Assembly: GCF_000270185.1 (NCBI RefSeq)
Contig: NC_015516.1
Span: 1 to 64,000, forward strand
DNA from: Melissococcus plutonius ATCC 35311
GTDB taxonomy: Bacteria; Bacillota; Bacilli; Lactobacillales; Enterococcaceae
Length of the DNA: 64,000 nucleotides
Direction: 5' to 3'
Made by a program: the position numbers and the translations under genes
Notes under the pieces: generated by a model
Databases searched by the model: none
What the model was told of the DNA's origin: nothing
Seen by the model: the letters and a program-made list of their open reading frames with translations, nothing else
Shown here: in pieces, positions 1 through 13,064 of the stretch
How positions within the stretch are numbered: position 1 is the stretch's first letter
How the letters are laid out: each line of letters starts with the position of its first letter

Positions 1-23
1 TTTTATGTGTTTGTCCTTTTTAG

Positions 24-32
24 TTATCCACA
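24..32 (+). promoter_or_regulatory. DnaA box upstream of dnaA
   Basis: Perfect consensus DnaA box TTATCCACA, 29 bases before the dnaA start codon. It is probably the last box of the upstream half of a bipartite Firmicute origin and may take part in dnaA autoregulation. The rest of that upstream region lies outside the window. Confidence 0.8.
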
Positions 33-61
33 ATTTATCCTAATATGAAGGAGGTTCTGCT

Positions 62-1405
62 ATGCCTGATGTGGAAACTTTTTGGAAAAATCTTGAAGTT
101 GCCTATCAATCTATTCTTTCTGTTCCAAGTTTTGATGCTTGGATCAAAACAACACACCCACTAAAACTTGAAAATAATCAATTATGGTTAGAAGTTCCTT
201 CTGCCGTTCATAAAAATTATTGGGAAAAAAACCTAGCGGCAAAAATTGTTGAAATGGGGTTTAAATTAACAGGTACAGAAGTTATTCCTTTTTTTGTAGT
301 TGCTGGTGAAATGCAAGAAAACTTAGTAGAAGAGAAAAAAGGAAAAAAATCTTTAGAAGAACCATTTGATACTCAGACTAAAAAAGCAATGTTAAATCCA
401 AAATACTCATTTGATACATTTGTTATTGGAAAAGGGAATCAGATGGCTCATGCAGCTGCTTTAGTTGTAGCAGAAGATCCTGGTTCTATTTATAATCCTC
501 TGTTTTTTTATGGAGGTGTTGGTCTTGGAAAAACACATTTAATGCATGCCATTGGCCACCAAATGTGTTTAAACCAACCGGATGCAAAAGTAAAATATGT
601 TAGTAGTGAAACATTTACAAATGAATTTATTAATTCCATTCAAACAAAAAATTCTGAGGAATTTAGAAAAGAATACCGAAATGTTGATCTTTTATTGGTA
701 GATGATATTCAGTTTTTAGCTGAGAAAGAAGCAACGTTAGAAGAATTTTTTCATACATTTAATGATTTATATAATGATAATAAACAAATTGTTTTAACCA
801 GTGATCGTCCACCCAATGATATACAAAAATTACCAGAACGGCTTGTTTCACGTTTTGCGTGGGGGCTCTCTGTTGATATAACGCCACCAGATTTAGAAAC
901 ACGAATTGCGATTTTAAGAAAAAAAGCTGATGCAGAACGTTTAGAGATTCCCGATGACACGTTAAGTTATATTGCCGGACAGATTGATTCAAACATTCGT
1001 GAATTAGAAGGAGCTCTTGTTCGTGTGCAAGCCTATGGAACAATTAATGGCGAAGATATTACAACAAGTTTAGCTGCTGATGCACTGAAATCTTTGAAAT
1101 CCGCTGGCAATAAAAAACAGTTATCTATTTTACAAATTCAAGAAGAAGTTGCTAAATACTATCATATTCCTTTAAAGGATTTAAAAGGAAAAAAACGAAT
1201 AAAATCTATCGTTGTACCAAGACAAATTTCTATGTATCTCTCTCGAGAAATGACTGAAAACTCACTACCAAAGATTGGGGCGGAATTTGGTGGTAAAGAT
1301 CATACAACCGTTATCCATGCTCATGAAAAAATTCAACAGCTAATGAAAAAAGATCCCGCTATTCAAAAAGAAGTCAATGAACTTAAAAACATACTTAATT
1401 CTTAG
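62..1405 (+). CDS. dnaA: Chromosomal replication initiator protein DnaA
   Basis: DnaA binds the boxes at oriC, forms an ATP-dependent helical oligomer and opens the duplex for helicase loading. At 447 residues it is of normal length. Visible are domain I at the N-terminus, the AAA+ domain with Walker A GGVGLGKTHL near residue 150 and Walker B LLLVDDIQFL near 205, and the C-terminal DNA-binding domain with the signature GGKDHTTVIHA near residue 420. The start is ATG with a strong AAGGAGG site at 48-54. It heads the core cluster, with dnaN next after a 179-base gap containing origin elements. A DnaA box upstream suggests autoregulation. Function is certain by homology. Confidence 0.98.
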   Translation: MPDVETFWKNLEVAYQSILSVPSFDAWIKTTHPLKLENNQLWLEVPSAVHKNYWEKNLAAKIVEMGFKLTGTEVIPFFVVAGEMQENLVEEKKGKKSLEEPFDTQTKKAMLNPKYSFDTFVIGKGNQMAHAAALVVAEDPGSIYNPLFFYGGVGLGKTHLMHAIGHQMCLNQPDAKVKYVSSETFTNEFINSIQTKNSEEFRKEYRNVDLLLVDDIQFLAEKEATLEEFFHTFNDLYNDNKQIVLTSDRPPNDIQKLPERLVSRFAWGLSVDITPPDLETRIAILRKKADAERLEIPDDTLSYIAGQIDSNIRELEGALVRVQAYGTINGEDITTSLAADALKSLKSAGNKKQLSILQIQEEVAKYYHIPLKDLKGKKRIKSIVVPRQISMYLSREMTENSLPKIGAEFGGKDHTTVIHAHEKIQQLMKKDPAIQKEVNELKNILNS

Positions 1406-1584
1406 CTTGTGGAAAACAAAAGGAAAAAGAATAAAGTTATGCACAAGTTATACACAAGTAGAAAACTTTTATTTATACTGTTCTTTTAACTTTTCCACAG
1501 AATTAACATAGCCTACTACTTTTATTATTTATATATATATAATTATTATTCATTCTATTAACAATTAAAGAAAGGTGTTCCTTT
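1406..1584 (+). other. Replication origin oriC, dnaA-dnaN part
   Basis: The gap holds DnaA-box-like sequences at 1408-1416 (reverse of TTTTCCACA), 1437-1445 (TTATGCACA), 1448-1456 (TTATACACA) and 1491-1499 (TTTTCCACA). Downstream of the last box is CTACTACTTTTATTATT (1513-1529), whose complement reads as repeated GAT/AAT triplets. This matches the DnaA-trio unwinding element described for Bacillus subtilis. An alternating AT tract follows at 1531-1545. The layout box, short spacer, trios, AT-rich DNA is that of a Firmicute basal unwinding system. The origin assignment is strong; the trio assignment is by pattern. Confidence 0.88.
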
Positions 1585-2715
1585 ATGAAACTGACGATAA
1601 AAAGAACTAGTTTGCTTCAAGAGCTACAAACCGTTCAACGTGCGATTTCTTCCAAAACAACAATTCCAATATTAACAGGAGTAAAAATAGTATTAGCAGA
1701 TGAAGGTCTTTATTTAACGGGTAGCAATGCAGATATTTCCATTGAGAGCTTTTTAACCAAAGAAGATGAAAAAGCAAAAATGACTATCTTTAAAACGGGA
1801 AGTATTGTTTTACAAGCTCGCTTTTTAGGAGAAATTCTTCGAAAATTACCTGAAGATATTGTCACTATGGAAGTATTAGAAAATAATCAGATTTCTATTG
1901 TTTCAGGAAAAGCAGATTTTATTGTCAATGGTCAAGATGCAGAAAATTATCCACACTTACCTGTTATTGATACAAAAAATCAAATGGAAATACCTGTCCA
2001 CTTATTAACAAAAATCATCAATGAAACAGGTTTTGCTGTTTCTATGCATGAAAGCCGACCAATTTTAACAGGTGTTCATTTTATATTATCAGAACAAAAA
2101 CTTTTAGCTGTAGCGACTGATTCTCATCGTCTAAGTCAAAGAATTATTCCTATTGAGCAAATGGTAGAAAATTTTGATATTGTTATTCCTGGTAAAAGTT
2201 TACAAGAACTGTCTCGTTCTTTTGTTAATGAAGAAGAGCAGGTTGAAATTAGTATTATGGAAAATCAAGTATTGTTTAAAACTAAAAATATGTATTTTTA
2301 TTCTCGATTACTAGAAGGCAATTATCCGGATACCAATCGTTTAATACCAGCCACTTTTAATACAGAAGTGGAATTTTATGGTCCTAAATTATTATCTGCT
2401 ATTGAACGTGCTTCGCTATTATCACATGAAGGAAGAAATAATATTGTTCGTTTGTCCATTTCGCCTGATTCTGTTATCTTATATGGCAATTCACCAGAAA
2501 TTGGTAAGGTTGAAGAAAGTCTAAATTATGAACATATTACTGGGGATACTTTAGATATTTCTTTTAACCCAGACTACATGAAAGATGCTTTAAGGGCTTT
2601 TGGTGAAATGAACATTACGATAAAATTTATCTCACCTATTCGACCATTTACTTTAGAACCTACTGAAGCAGATGTTAATTTTGTTCAACTTATTACACCT
2701 GTTCGAACCAACTAA
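1585..2715 (+). CDS. dnaN: DNA polymerase III subunit beta (sliding clamp)
   Basis: DnaN forms the ring-shaped dimer that tethers DNA polymerase III to the template. It also docks many repair and replication proteins. The 376-residue length fits the three repeated clamp domains. Recognisable are the N-terminal MKLTIKR start, SKTTIPILTGV near residue 24, ATDSHRLS near 178 and the C-terminal PVRTN end. The start is ATG with an upstream AAAGGTG. It follows oriC and is closed by a long hairpin at 2739-2780, so dnaA-dnaN probably forms one unit. Confidence 0.98.
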   Translation: MKLTIKRTSLLQELQTVQRAISSKTTIPILTGVKIVLADEGLYLTGSNADISIESFLTKEDEKAKMTIFKTGSIVLQARFLGEILRKLPEDIVTMEVLENNQISIVSGKADFIVNGQDAENYPHLPVIDTKNQMEIPVHLLTKIINETGFAVSMHESRPILTGVHFILSEQKLLAVATDSHRLSQRIIPIEQMVENFDIVIPGKSLQELSRSFVNEEEQVEISIMENQVLFKTKNMYFYSRLLEGNYPDTNRLIPATFNTEVEFYGPKLLSAIERASLLSHEGRNNIVRLSISPDSVILYGNSPEIGKVEESLNYEHITGDTLDISFNPDYMKDALRAFGEMNITIKFISPIRPFTLEPTEADVNFVQLITPVRTN

Positions 2716-2738
2716 AATTAATTATAAAGTTTACTTAA

Positions 2739-2784
2739 TAAAGAGAGAAATGAAGTTTGAATTCTTCATTTCTCTCTTTATTGT
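2739..2784 (+). terminator. Hairpin terminator after dnaN
   Basis: A perfect 17-bp stem (2739-2755 with 2764-2780) around an 8-base loop lies just behind dnaN. The downstream T-run is weak, so termination may be partial. Confidence 0.7.
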
Positions 2785-3023
2785 TCTGATGAAAATTAGC
2801 TAAATTCTCATGTTAGAAATATTTTTCTACATAGTTTATTGAAAAATTAATTTCCTTAAATTAAGAAAGTACTTTAATAAATAATAGTTCGTTTCGATTC
2901 ATATTATTGAACAAAAAAATAATAAATAATCTTTAAATTCATTTCTAAGCGTTTTTTTGTTCATTGAATATTTTTTATCGATTTAATAAAAAATTGCTTA
3001 AAATGAAATTTAGATGGATAAAT

Positions 3024-3052
3024 TTGTATTTTTACCTAAAAAAGAGTATAAT
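3024..3052 (+). promoter_or_regulatory. Sigma-A promoter of yaaA-recF-gyrB-gyrA
   Basis: TTGTAT (3024-3029), a 17-base spacer and TATAAT (3047-3052). Transcription would start near 3059. That is too close to the ATG at 3070 and supports the TTG at 3091 as the yaaA start. The rest of 2785-3023 shows no gene. Confidence 0.7.
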
Positions 3053-3090
3053 ATAAACAAGGATGTCAAATGAAAAAAGAGGGATACAAA

Positions 3091-3322
3091 TTGAAGAGAA
3101 ACATTACTTTGAATAATGATTATATGACACTCGGACAGCTCTTAAAAGAAATCACTATTATTAATAGCGGAGGTCAAGCCAAATGGTATTTAGCTGAAAA
3201 TAGCGTTTTTGTTAATGGGGAATTAGAAAATCGCCGTGGACGAAAATTATATGTTGGCACAATGATTGAGATACCTGAAGAAGGTACTTTTTTTATGGTA
3301 AAAAAAGGAACTGAGACAGCGG

Positions 3323-3336
<14 letters not shown>
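3091..3336 (+). CDS. yaaA: S4-domain RNA-binding protein YaaA
   Basis: This small S4-like protein (81 residues from the TTG) belongs to the YaaA family, found between dnaN and recF in Firmicutes and thought to bind RNA or ribosomal particles. The S4 core is visible: ITLGQ-like MTLGQLLKE, then GGQAKWYL, VFVNGE and NRRGRKLYVG. I choose TTG at 3091 because AAAGAGGG (3076-3083) lies 7 bases upstream and the length before MTLGQ matches B. subtilis YaaA. An ATG at 3070 would add seven residues but sits almost at the predicted transcript start. The gene overlaps recF by 14 bases, so they are probably translationally coupled. Confidence 0.88.
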
Positions 3337-6396
<3,060 letters not shown>

Positions 6397-6414
6397 AATA
6401 AAAGGAGAAAATTC

Positions 6415-8862
6415 ATGGATGAAGAAATGAGAGAAAACATTCAAGATGTTAATCTAACTGGTGAAATGAAAGAATCCTTTATTGATTATGCAATGAGCGT
6501 AATTGTTTCACGAGCTCTTCCAGATGTTCGTGATGGATTAAAACCTGTTCATCGACGTATTTTATATGGAATGAATGAATTAGGTGTAACGCCTGATAAA
6601 CCACATAAAAAATCTGCTCGTATTGTTGGAGATGTTATGGGTAAATATCACCCTCATGGAGATAGTGCCATTTATGAATCTATGGTACGTATGGCTCAAC
6701 CATTTAGCTATCGATATATGCTAATTGACGGTCATGGAAATTTTGGTTCTGTCGATGGTGATGGTGCTGCTGCTATGCGGTATACTGAAGCTCGCATGAG
6801 TAAGATTGCACTTGAAATGTTGCGAGATATTAATAAAGACACAGTAGATTATCATGGAAACTATGATGATACAGAACGAGAACCAGATGTTCTACCTGCG
6901 CGCTTTCCTAATCTATTGGTTAATGGAACAACAGGAATTGCTGTTGGAATGGCAACAAATATTCCGCCCCATAATCTAGCAGAAGTGGTTGAAGCGATTG
7001 ATTTACTAATGGATAAGCCAGAGGTAACGACAAATGAATTGATGGAAGTACTCCCTGGACCAGATTTTCCAACAGGTGGTTTAGTCATGGGAAAATCAGG
7101 CATTCGTCGTGCCTATGAAACGGGAAAGGGTTCTATTACTGTTAGAGCAAAAGTTGAATTGACTGAGTTACCAAATGGAAAAGAGAGAATCTTGGTCACT
7201 GAACTGCCCTATATGGTGAACAAAGCAAGATTGATTGAACGTATTTCAGAATTGCATCGAGATAAACGAATTGAGGGAATTACCGATTTACGTGATGAAT
7301 CTTCACGTGAAGGAATGCGAATCATTATAGATGTACGTCGAGATGTTAGTGCATCTGTTGTTTTAAATAATCTATATAAATTAACAGCTCTTCAAACCTC
7401 ATTTGGCTTTAATATGTTAGCCATTGAAAAAGGTGTCCCAAAGATTCTAAGTTTAAAACAAATTCTTGAAAATTATGTTGAACATCAGAAAGTAGTCATT
7501 AAACGTCGAACTATTTTTGATAAGAAAAAAGCCCAATCACGTGCTCATATTTTAGAAGGTTTAAGAATTGCATTGGATCATATTGATGAGATAATTGCCA
7601 CTATTCGACAATCTCAATCAGATGATGAAGCAAAGTCCGCTTTAATAGGACGATTTGAGCTTTCTGATAGACAAGCACAAGCAATTCTAGATATGCGTTT
7701 ACGTCGTTTAACTGGATTAGAACGTGACAAAATTGAACAAGAATACCAAGAACTTTTAAAATTGATTTCTGATTTAGAAGATATCTTGGCAAGTCCTGAA
7801 CGAATCGTGGAAATCATTAAAAAAGAATTAGCTGATATACGTGATCGGTTTAGTGACAAACGTCGAACAGAACTACTCATTGGCGAAGTATTAAGTCTTG
7901 AAGATGAAGATTTGATTGAAGAAGAAAAAATGGTTGTTACATTAACAAATAATGGCTATATTAAACGCATGGCAAATAGTGAATTCAGAGCCCAACGCCG
8001 AGGTGGAAGAGGTGTTCAGGGAATGGGAGTTCATGCAGATGACTTTGTTAAAAATCTCGTCTCCTGCTCAACCCATGATACCTTATTATTCTTTACAAAT
8101 AATGGAAAAGTTTATCGTGCAAAAGGATATGAGGTTCCAGAATATGGAAGAACAGCAAAGGGTATTCCAATTATTAATTTATTGGGAATTGATTCAAATG
8201 AAACTGTTCAAACTATTATTTCTGTAACCGGTCAGGCTGAGGAAGGCCATTATCTATTCTTTACCACAAAAAATGGTACGGTTAAACGTACAGCTGTAAC
8301 AGCTTTCTCAAATATTCGTAGCAATGGATTAATTGCAATTGGCTTAAAAGAAGATGACGAATTAGTTAATGTTATCTTGACAAGTGGTGAGCAAAATATA
8401 ATTATAGGAACACATACAGGCTATTCTACGACCTTCAAAGAGACAGCTGTTCGTGATATGGGTCGTACTGCCTCTGGTGTTCGGGGAATACGTTTAAGAG
8501 AAAATGATTATGTTGTTGGTGCTTCTTTATTAGATGAAAATACAGAAGTGTTAGTTATTACAGAAAATGGTTATGGTAAACGAACTAAAGCAATAGAATA
8601 TCCAGTTAAGGGTCGTGGTGGTAAAGGAATTAAAACAGCAAATATTACTGAAAAAAATGGACCATTAGCTGGTTTGGCAACTGTTCGTGGAGATGAAGAT
8701 ATCTTATTGATTACAAATAAGGGAATTATCATTCGATTTAATGCTGGGTCTGTCTCACAGACGGGTCGGTCAACTTTAGGTGTACGCCTAATACGTATGG
8801 AAGAAACAGCTAAAGTAGTAACCATGGCTGTTATTGATCCAGAAGAAATTATTGAAGAATAA
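6415..8862 (+). CDS. gyrA: DNA gyrase subunit A
   Basis: GyrA is the breakage-reunion subunit of gyrase; the A2B2 enzyme controls supercoiling and removes topological stress. At 815 residues it is full length. The active-site tyrosine is Tyr123 in [10 protein letters not shown]. The quinolone region [10 protein letters not shown] carries Ser84 and Glu88, the residues normally seen in susceptible strains. The C-terminal beta-pinwheel carries the GyrA box RRGGRGVQG near residue 525. The AAAGGAG ribosome site precedes the ATG. A long hairpin at 8901-8960 ends the operon. Confidence 0.98.
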   Translation: MDEEMRENIQDVNLTGEMKESFIDYAMSVIVSRALPDVRDGLKPVHRRILYGMNELGVTPDKPHKKSARIVGDVMGKYHPHGDSAIYESMVRMAQPFSYRYMLIDGHGNFGSVDGDGAAAMRYTEARMSKIALEMLRDINKDTVDYHGNYDDTEREPDVLPARFPNLLVNGTTGIAVGMATNIPPHNLAEVVEAIDLLMDKPEVTTNELMEVLPGPDFPTGGLVMGKSGIRRAYETGKGSITVRAKVELTELPNGKERILVTELPYMVNKARLIERISELHRDKRIEGITDLRDESSREGMRIIIDVRRDVSASVVLNNLYKLTALQTSFGFNMLAIEKGVPKILSLKQILENYVEHQKVVIKRRTIFDKKKAQSRAHILEGLRIALDHIDEIIATIRQSQSDDEAKSALIGRFELSDRQAQAILDMRLRRLTGLERDKIEQEYQELLKLISDLEDILASPERIVEIIKKELADIRDRFSDKRRTELLIGEVLSLEDEDLIEEEKMVVTLTNNGYIKRMANSEFRAQRRGGRGVQGMGVHADDFVKNLVSCSTHDTLLFFTNNGKVYRAKGYEVPEYGRTAKGIPIINLLGIDSNETVQTIISVTGQAEEGHYLFFTTKNGTVKRTAVTAFSNIRSNGLIAIGLKEDDELVNVILTSGEQNIIIGTHTGYSTTFKETAVRDMGRTASGVRGIRLRENDYVVGASLLDENTEVLVITENGYGKRTKAIEYPVKGRGGKGIKTANITEKNGPLAGLATVRGDEDILLITNKGIIIRFNAGSVSQTGRSTLGVRLIRMEETAKVVTMAVIDPEEIIEE

Positions 8863-8900
8863 AATGAATAGAAAGTTACATCAATTTAATTAAAAATTTC

Positions 8901-8966
8901 AGTAGATGCTATAAAAAGAAAGAGGGGTATAAATCTCATATCTTTTTTATAGCATCTACTAATTTT
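8901..8966 (+). terminator. Terminator after gyrA
   Basis: AGTAGATGCTATAAAAAGA pairs almost perfectly with 8941-8960, followed by a T-rich run at 8963-8968. This ends the yaaA-recF-gyrB-gyrA unit. Confidence 0.8.
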
Positions 8967-9522
8967 TTAAGCTAGTTTAGTTATTTAAATGAAAATAAAA
9001 ATAATAGATATTAAAATAAAATAATATAAAAATTTTACGTACTTTAATATTAAGAGAAACATCAAAGTAATTTCAGCGAAAAATGAATAAAGCAGTCAAT
9101 TTATAAAAATGAATAACATATTATCTGACCCTTGTTTTATTGATTAGATTAAGGGATAAAATTAATGATTGCCTGGTGGTCTGCATTTAGAATTATTAAT
9201 TGTTAAATGGCTAGAAAATAAAAGTTAATTTTTCATATAACATTAAATACTATCTTGATAAAAAATTAATATGTTAACTATGTAGTAGCATTGCTCAAAT
9301 CCATAGACATAGTTATTAAAGAAATTTTAATAACTAGGATAATTTCTTGATGTATGGACTTATTATAAAAAATAATGAATGTGGGTATCTAACTAATAGT
9401 TATTTTTATTATATATAATAAATATTAAACCTAATTAAAATATATTATTTAGTTTAAAAATTTTTGTTATGTTTCAGTTTGAATAAAATAATAAATTCAA
9501 TTAATAATGCTTTGGAATAGAC
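8967..9522. other. AT-rich gap without a gene (gyrA-rpsF)
   Basis: No plausible reading frame, RNA gene or repeat. One small inverted repeat lies around 9311-9334 (GTTATTAAA against TTTTAATAAC). Nothing else is supported. Confidence 0.5.
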
Positions 9523-9551
9523 TTGATAACAATATACTTTTAATGTATAAT
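9523..9551 (+). promoter_or_regulatory. Sigma-A promoter of rpsF-ssb-rpsR
   Basis: TTGATA (9523-9528), a 17-base spacer and TATAAT (9546-9551). Near-consensus; it drives a leader of about 78 bases before rpsF. Confidence 0.8.
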
Positions 9552-9557
9552 AATAAT

Positions 9558-9626
9558 TTGTGAGTAGTCAGTTAGACAACTCTCCTTACTCTTAAAAGAT
9601 AAGAGCCTGAAGTCCATAGGGAGGTG
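9558..9626 (+). promoter_or_regulatory. Possible S6:S18 autoregulatory mRNA leader
   Basis: The rpsF leader can fold a short hairpin (CTCTTA at 9589-9594 with TAAGAG at 9600-9605) flanked by GAC/GTC pairing. In many bacteria the S6:S18 protein complex binds a hairpin in this leader to repress the operon. Position and a local fold fit. I could not verify the conserved bulge, so this is tentative. Confidence 0.4.
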
Positions 9627-9635
9627 AAAGTGTCA

Positions 9636-9938
9636 ATGAATAAAGATACGAATTATGAAGTTATGTATATTATTCGTCCAAACATTGATGAAGAAGCAAA
9701 AGCAGCTTTAATTGAACGTTTCGATTCAATCTTAAAAGATAATGGAGCAACAATTAGTGAATCTAAAGATTGGGAAAAACGCCGCTTAGCGTATGAAATG
9801 AAAGGTTACCATGAAGGTATCTATCATATTGTTAATGTAGCTTCTCCATCATCAGCAAATGCTATCAATGAATTTGATCGTCTTGCTAAAATCAATGATG
9901 ATATTATTCGTCATATGATTATTAAATTAGAAGCATAA
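9636..9938 (+). CDS. rpsF: 30S ribosomal protein S6
   Basis: S6 binds 16S rRNA in the platform of the small subunit as a pair with S18. The 100 residues include the family core [16 protein letters not shown] and the conserved [19 protein letters not shown] choose ATG at 9636 because AGGGAGGTG (9618-9626) lies about ten bases upstream. The GTG codons at 9624 and 9630 are in frame, but the first is part of that ribosome site. It is the first gene of the rpsF-ssb-rpsR operon. Confidence 0.97.
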   Translation: MNKDTNYEVMYIIRPNIDEEAKAALIERFDSILKDNGATISESKDWEKRRLAYEMKGYHEGIYHIVNVASPSSANAINEFDRLAKINDDIIRHMIIKLEA

Positions 9939-9940
9939 AT

Positions 9941-9956
9941 TGTTTCACGTGAAACA
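9941..9956. promoter_or_regulatory. parS site 1
   Basis: TGTTTCACGTGAAACA, a perfect 16-bp palindrome and an exact match to the bacterial parS consensus bound by ParB. It sits between rpsF and ssb about 9.9 kb from dnaA, and the symmetry extends to 22 bp. It probably loads ParB for origin segregation and SMC recruitment. Confidence 0.9.
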
Positions 9957-9983
9957 ATTTATTGACGAAAGGAGATACTTGGA

Positions 9984-10532
9984 TTGATCAATAATGTTGT
10001 ATTAGTCGGTAGGTTAACAAAAGATCCTGATTTACGATATACCTCTAATGGTTCAGCAGTAGCCACATTTACTTTAGCAATCAATCGGAATTTTACAAAT
10101 CAAAATGGCGATCGAGAAGCTGATTTTATTAATTGTGTTATTTGGCGTAAGCCAGCTGAAACATTAGCTAATTATGCTCGTAAGGGAACTTTGTTGGGTG
10201 TTGTAGGCAGAATTCAATCACGTTCATATGAAAATCAACAAGGACAACGTGTTTATGTAACTGAAGTTATTTGCGATAATTTTCAATTGTTAGAGTCACG
10301 TTCTGTTTCAGAACAAAGGCAACAGCAAGATAACAATGGATTTAACAATGGCAATAATCAGTCTTCATCAAACAACGGTTTTGGTAACAATCCCGGTGGT
10401 TACAATAGTAGTTTTAATCCATCTTCTCAGTCTCAAAATAACAGTATGCCTGATTTTGATAATAAAGATACCAATCCTTTTGGGAATGCTGGTTCTACTA
10501 TCGACATTTCAGACGATGATTTACCATTCTAA
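9984..10532 (+). CDS. ssb: Single-stranded DNA-binding protein
   Basis: SSB coats single-stranded DNA during replication and repair and recruits partners through its acidic tail. The 182 residues show an OB-fold ([20 protein letters not shown], then [12 protein letters not shown]), a Gln/Asn/Gly/Ser-rich linker from about residue 110 and the C-terminal tip DISDDDLPF. The start is TTG at 9984 with AAAGGAGA a few bases upstream. It lies between the S6 and S18 genes as in other Firmicutes. The parS site lies in the rpsF-ssb spacer. Confidence 0.97.
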   Translation: MINNVVLVGRLTKDPDLRYTSNGSAVATFTLAINRNFTNQNGDREADFINCVIWRKPAETLANYARKGTLLGVVGRIQSRSYENQQGQRVYVTEVICDNFQLLESRSVSEQRQQQDNNGFNNGNNQSSSNNGFGNNPGGYNSSFNPSSQSQNNSMPDFDNKDTNPFGNAGSTIDISDDDLPF

Positions 10533-10557
10533 ATGAATTTAAATAGGAGGTATAAGA

Positions 10558-10797
10558 ATGGCACAACAAAGAAGAGGCGGACGTAAACGTCGTAAAGTTG
10601 ACTATATTGCAGCTAATCATATCGAATATATTGATTATAAAGATATTGAATTATTAAAAAGATTTATTTCTGAACGTGGAAAAATTTTGCCACGTCGTGT
10701 AACTGGTACAAGTGCAAAAAATCAACGTAAATTAACTATTGCTATCAAACGGGCTCGTATTATGGGGCTATTACCATTTGTTAGTGAAGAACAATAA
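10558..10797 (+). CDS. rpsR: 30S ribosomal protein S18
   Basis: S18 pairs with S6 on the small-subunit platform. The 79 residues are basic and contain the family core [42 protein letters not shown] in segments. The Shine-Dalgarno site is strong (AGGAGG ahead of ATG). It is the last gene of its operon, closed by a hairpin at 10808. Confidence 0.97.
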   Translation: MAQQRRGGRKRRKVDYIAANHIEYIDYKDIELLKRFISERGKILPRRVTGTSAKNQRKLTIAIKRARIMGLLPFVSEEQ

Positions 10798-10807
10798 AAT
10801 ATATATT

Positions 10808-10845
10808 AAAGGATATGATAAATTTTATTCATATCCTTTTTATTT
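10808..10845 (+). terminator. Terminator after rpsR
   Basis: AAAGGATATGA (10808-10818) pairs with TCATATCCTTT (10829-10839), followed by T-rich sequence. Confidence 0.8.
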
Positions 10846-10958
10846 ATTGTTATTTCATTTAGTTATTCATAGATAGTTAGATTATTTATATAAGAAATAA
10901 AAAAATAGTTAATATTCGTCATTGAATAATTATTCTAATTCTCTTTGTTTCTCTAAAT

Positions 10959-10974
10959 TGTTTCACGTGAAACA
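10959..10974. promoter_or_regulatory. parS site 2
   Basis: A second perfect TGTTTCACGTGAAACA, about 1 kb from the first, between rpsR and gdpP. Paired origin-proximal sites fit ParB loading. Confidence 0.9.
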
Positions 10975-11063
10975 ATTGCTGATTCGCAGAATTTATTTTT
11001 TTATGCTAAAATAAATTAATATCTTCATTTTTACTTCGTCAATTGAAGGAGTGCATGCATTAT

Positions 11064-13046
11064 ATGGAAAAAAATAAAATTTTTAAAATGAATCTGTTTA
11101 TTCTTTTTCTTTTTTTATTAGAATTTATGCTTAATATATTGATATCCAATAAATTAATTATTTTTTTAGGATTATTAGGAATTAACTTATTTCTAGTAAG
11201 TTATTTTGTTTTACTTTTAAAAAAAAGAGAGCAAAAAAATATTGATCTAATCAAGCAAACCAATGAGATTGCTAAGCAAACAATGGAATTTGCTATAAAT
11301 AAAATTCCTATAGGACTAGTCAAATTTGACCCTCTAAATAAAAGTGTGCAATGGCTAAATACCTATGCAGAATCTATTTTTGAAAAAGATAGTCAATTAT
11401 CTATACAATCTAAGCAAATAATTGAATATTTGGAACTTGCTAAAAAAAATAAAAATACGATTAAAATAGATAATAATATCTATCATTTTATCATCGATCA
11501 GGCAAAACATATAATTATTTTTATTGATATTACAAGAGAGCAAAAGCTTGAAAAAGAGTTAATTGATAAGCAGTCTGCTTTAGGTATTGTTTCTGTTGAT
11601 AATTATGATGAGATTACTGATAATATGGATGAAAAAGAAAGATCCTATTTGAATAGCTATATTACTATACTGATATCTGATTGGTTGGAAGAATATCAGA
11701 TTTTTTATAAAAGACTTACTTCAGAACGTTATTTGTTTATGGGTCAATTTCAAGACATAAAAAAAATGATGGATAATAAATTTCAAATTTTAGATAAGGT
11801 ACGAAAAGAATTAAATGAAAAAAATATATTTTTAACTTTAAGCATAGGAATAGCATATGGCGATGGTACTCTGAATCAAATTGGAGAAACTGCACAAACC
11901 AATTTAGATACAGCACTTGTAAGAGGCGGTGATCAGGTAGTTATAAAGGAAGCAAAAGATAATGATAAACCGTTATTTTTTGGTGGGAAATCAACCTCAG
12001 TAACAAAAAGAACTCGCGTTCGATCTCGAGCAATGAGTACAGCAATAAGTGGTATTTTTTCTGAGTCTACAGAAATTTATGTCATGGGTCATTATTTTCC
12101 TGATATGGATGCCATTGGGGCAGCATTTGGTGTAGCTCGTTTGGCTGAATTCAATCATAAAACAGCTTGGATTATTTTAAACAAAGCAGAAATCAATTCT
12201 GATGTTGAACGTACACTTGAAGAACTAAAAAAATATCCAGATTTAGAAAAACGACTAATTACACCTAGAGAAGCGATGAGACGCAAAACGGATAGTAGTT
12301 TATTAGTGAGTTTATTAGTGATGGTTGATTACCATAAACCATCTCTATCAATTTCTCATGAGCTTTATGAGCAATTTAATAAGGTAGTTATTATTGATCA
12401 TCATCGTAGAGGTAGTGAATTTCCAGACAAACCTTTGTTAAGCTATATTGAATCATCAGCCTCGTCAGCTTCAGAACTTGTTGCAGAATTAATTGAATAT
12501 CAAAGTAGTAAAGATAATATGCTGCATAAATTTGAAGCAACTCTATTATTGGCTGGTATCACAGTGGATACAAGGAACTTTAGCGCTCGAACTTCAGCAC
12601 GAACATTTGATGTTGCAAGTTATCTAAAAACACGGGGTGCTGATGCTTCATTAATTCAGTATCTACTAAGCTCTGATTTGAATAGTTATTTAGAAATTAG
12701 CAACCTTATTTCTAAAAATGAATACATTACAAAGGATATTGTGCTGGCTATAGGAAATGAAGATCAACAATATGATAGCATACTAGCTGCTCAAACAGCG
12801 GATACGCTTCTTACCATGGCAGGTATTAATGCTTCTTTTGTTATTACAAAACGGACAGATAAACAAATTGGAATTAGTGCTAGAAGTAGAGGATCAATTA
12901 ATGTACAATTAATAATGGAAAACTTGGGAGGTGGCGGTCATTTTACAAATGCAGCGGCACAATTCAAAAATAAGACGATTGAAGAAGTTAAGAAACAACT
13001 AATAGAAAGCATACACCAAAATATTAAAGATATCTATGATGATTAA
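11064..13046 (+). CDS. gdpP: Cyclic-di-AMP phosphodiesterase GdpP
   Basis: GdpP hydrolyses the second messenger c-di-AMP to pApA and so affects potassium, osmotic and cell-wall homeostasis. The protein has about 660 residues: two N-terminal membrane helices (first 60 residues), a PAS-like region, a degenerate GGDEF domain ending near 310, then the DHH domain with GHYFPDMDAIGA near residue 340 and IIDHHRRG near 442, and the DHHA1 domain with GGGGHF near 621. The start is uncertain: ATG 11055 and ATG 11064 both follow AAGGAG (11046-11051), at 3 and 12 bases. An extended -10 (TGCTAAAAT, 11004-11012) lies upstream. rplI follows after 18 bases. Confidence 0.94.
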   Translation: MEKNKIFKMNLFILFLFLLEFMLNILISNKLIIFLGLLGINLFLVSYFVLLLKKREQKNIDLIKQTNEIAKQTMEFAINKIPIGLVKFDPLNKSVQWLNTYAESIFEKDSQLSIQSKQIIEYLELAKKNKNTIKIDNNIYHFIIDQAKHIIIFIDITREQKLEKELIDKQSALGIVSVDNYDEITDNMDEKERSYLNSYITILISDWLEEYQIFYKRLTSERYLFMGQFQDIKKMMDNKFQILDKVRKELNEKNIFLTLSIGIAYGDGTLNQIGETAQTNLDTALVRGGDQVVIKEAKDNDKPLFFGGKSTSVTKRTRVRSRAMSTAISGIFSESTEIYVMGHYFPDMDAIGAAFGVARLAEFNHKTAWIILNKAEINSDVERTLEELKKYPDLEKRLITPREAMRRKTDSSLLVSLLVMVDYHKPSLSISHELYEQFNKVVIIDHHRRGSEFPDKPLLSYIESSASSASELVAELIEYQSSKDNMLHKFEATLLLAGITVDTRNFSARTSARTFDVASYLKTRGADASLIQYLLSSDLNSYLEISNLISKNEYITKDIVLAIGNEDQQYDSILAAQTADTLLTMAGINASFVITKRTDKQIGISARSRGSINVQLIMENLGGGGHFTNAAAQFKNKTIEEVKKQLIESIHQNIKDIYDD

Positions 13047-13064
13047 AGAAAGAAGTGTATAAAG

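Noticed and set aside
9170-9200. GCCTGGTGG motif resembling the start of 5S rRNA
   Set aside because: Only about nine bases match; the rest of 5S and neighbouring rRNA genes are absent.
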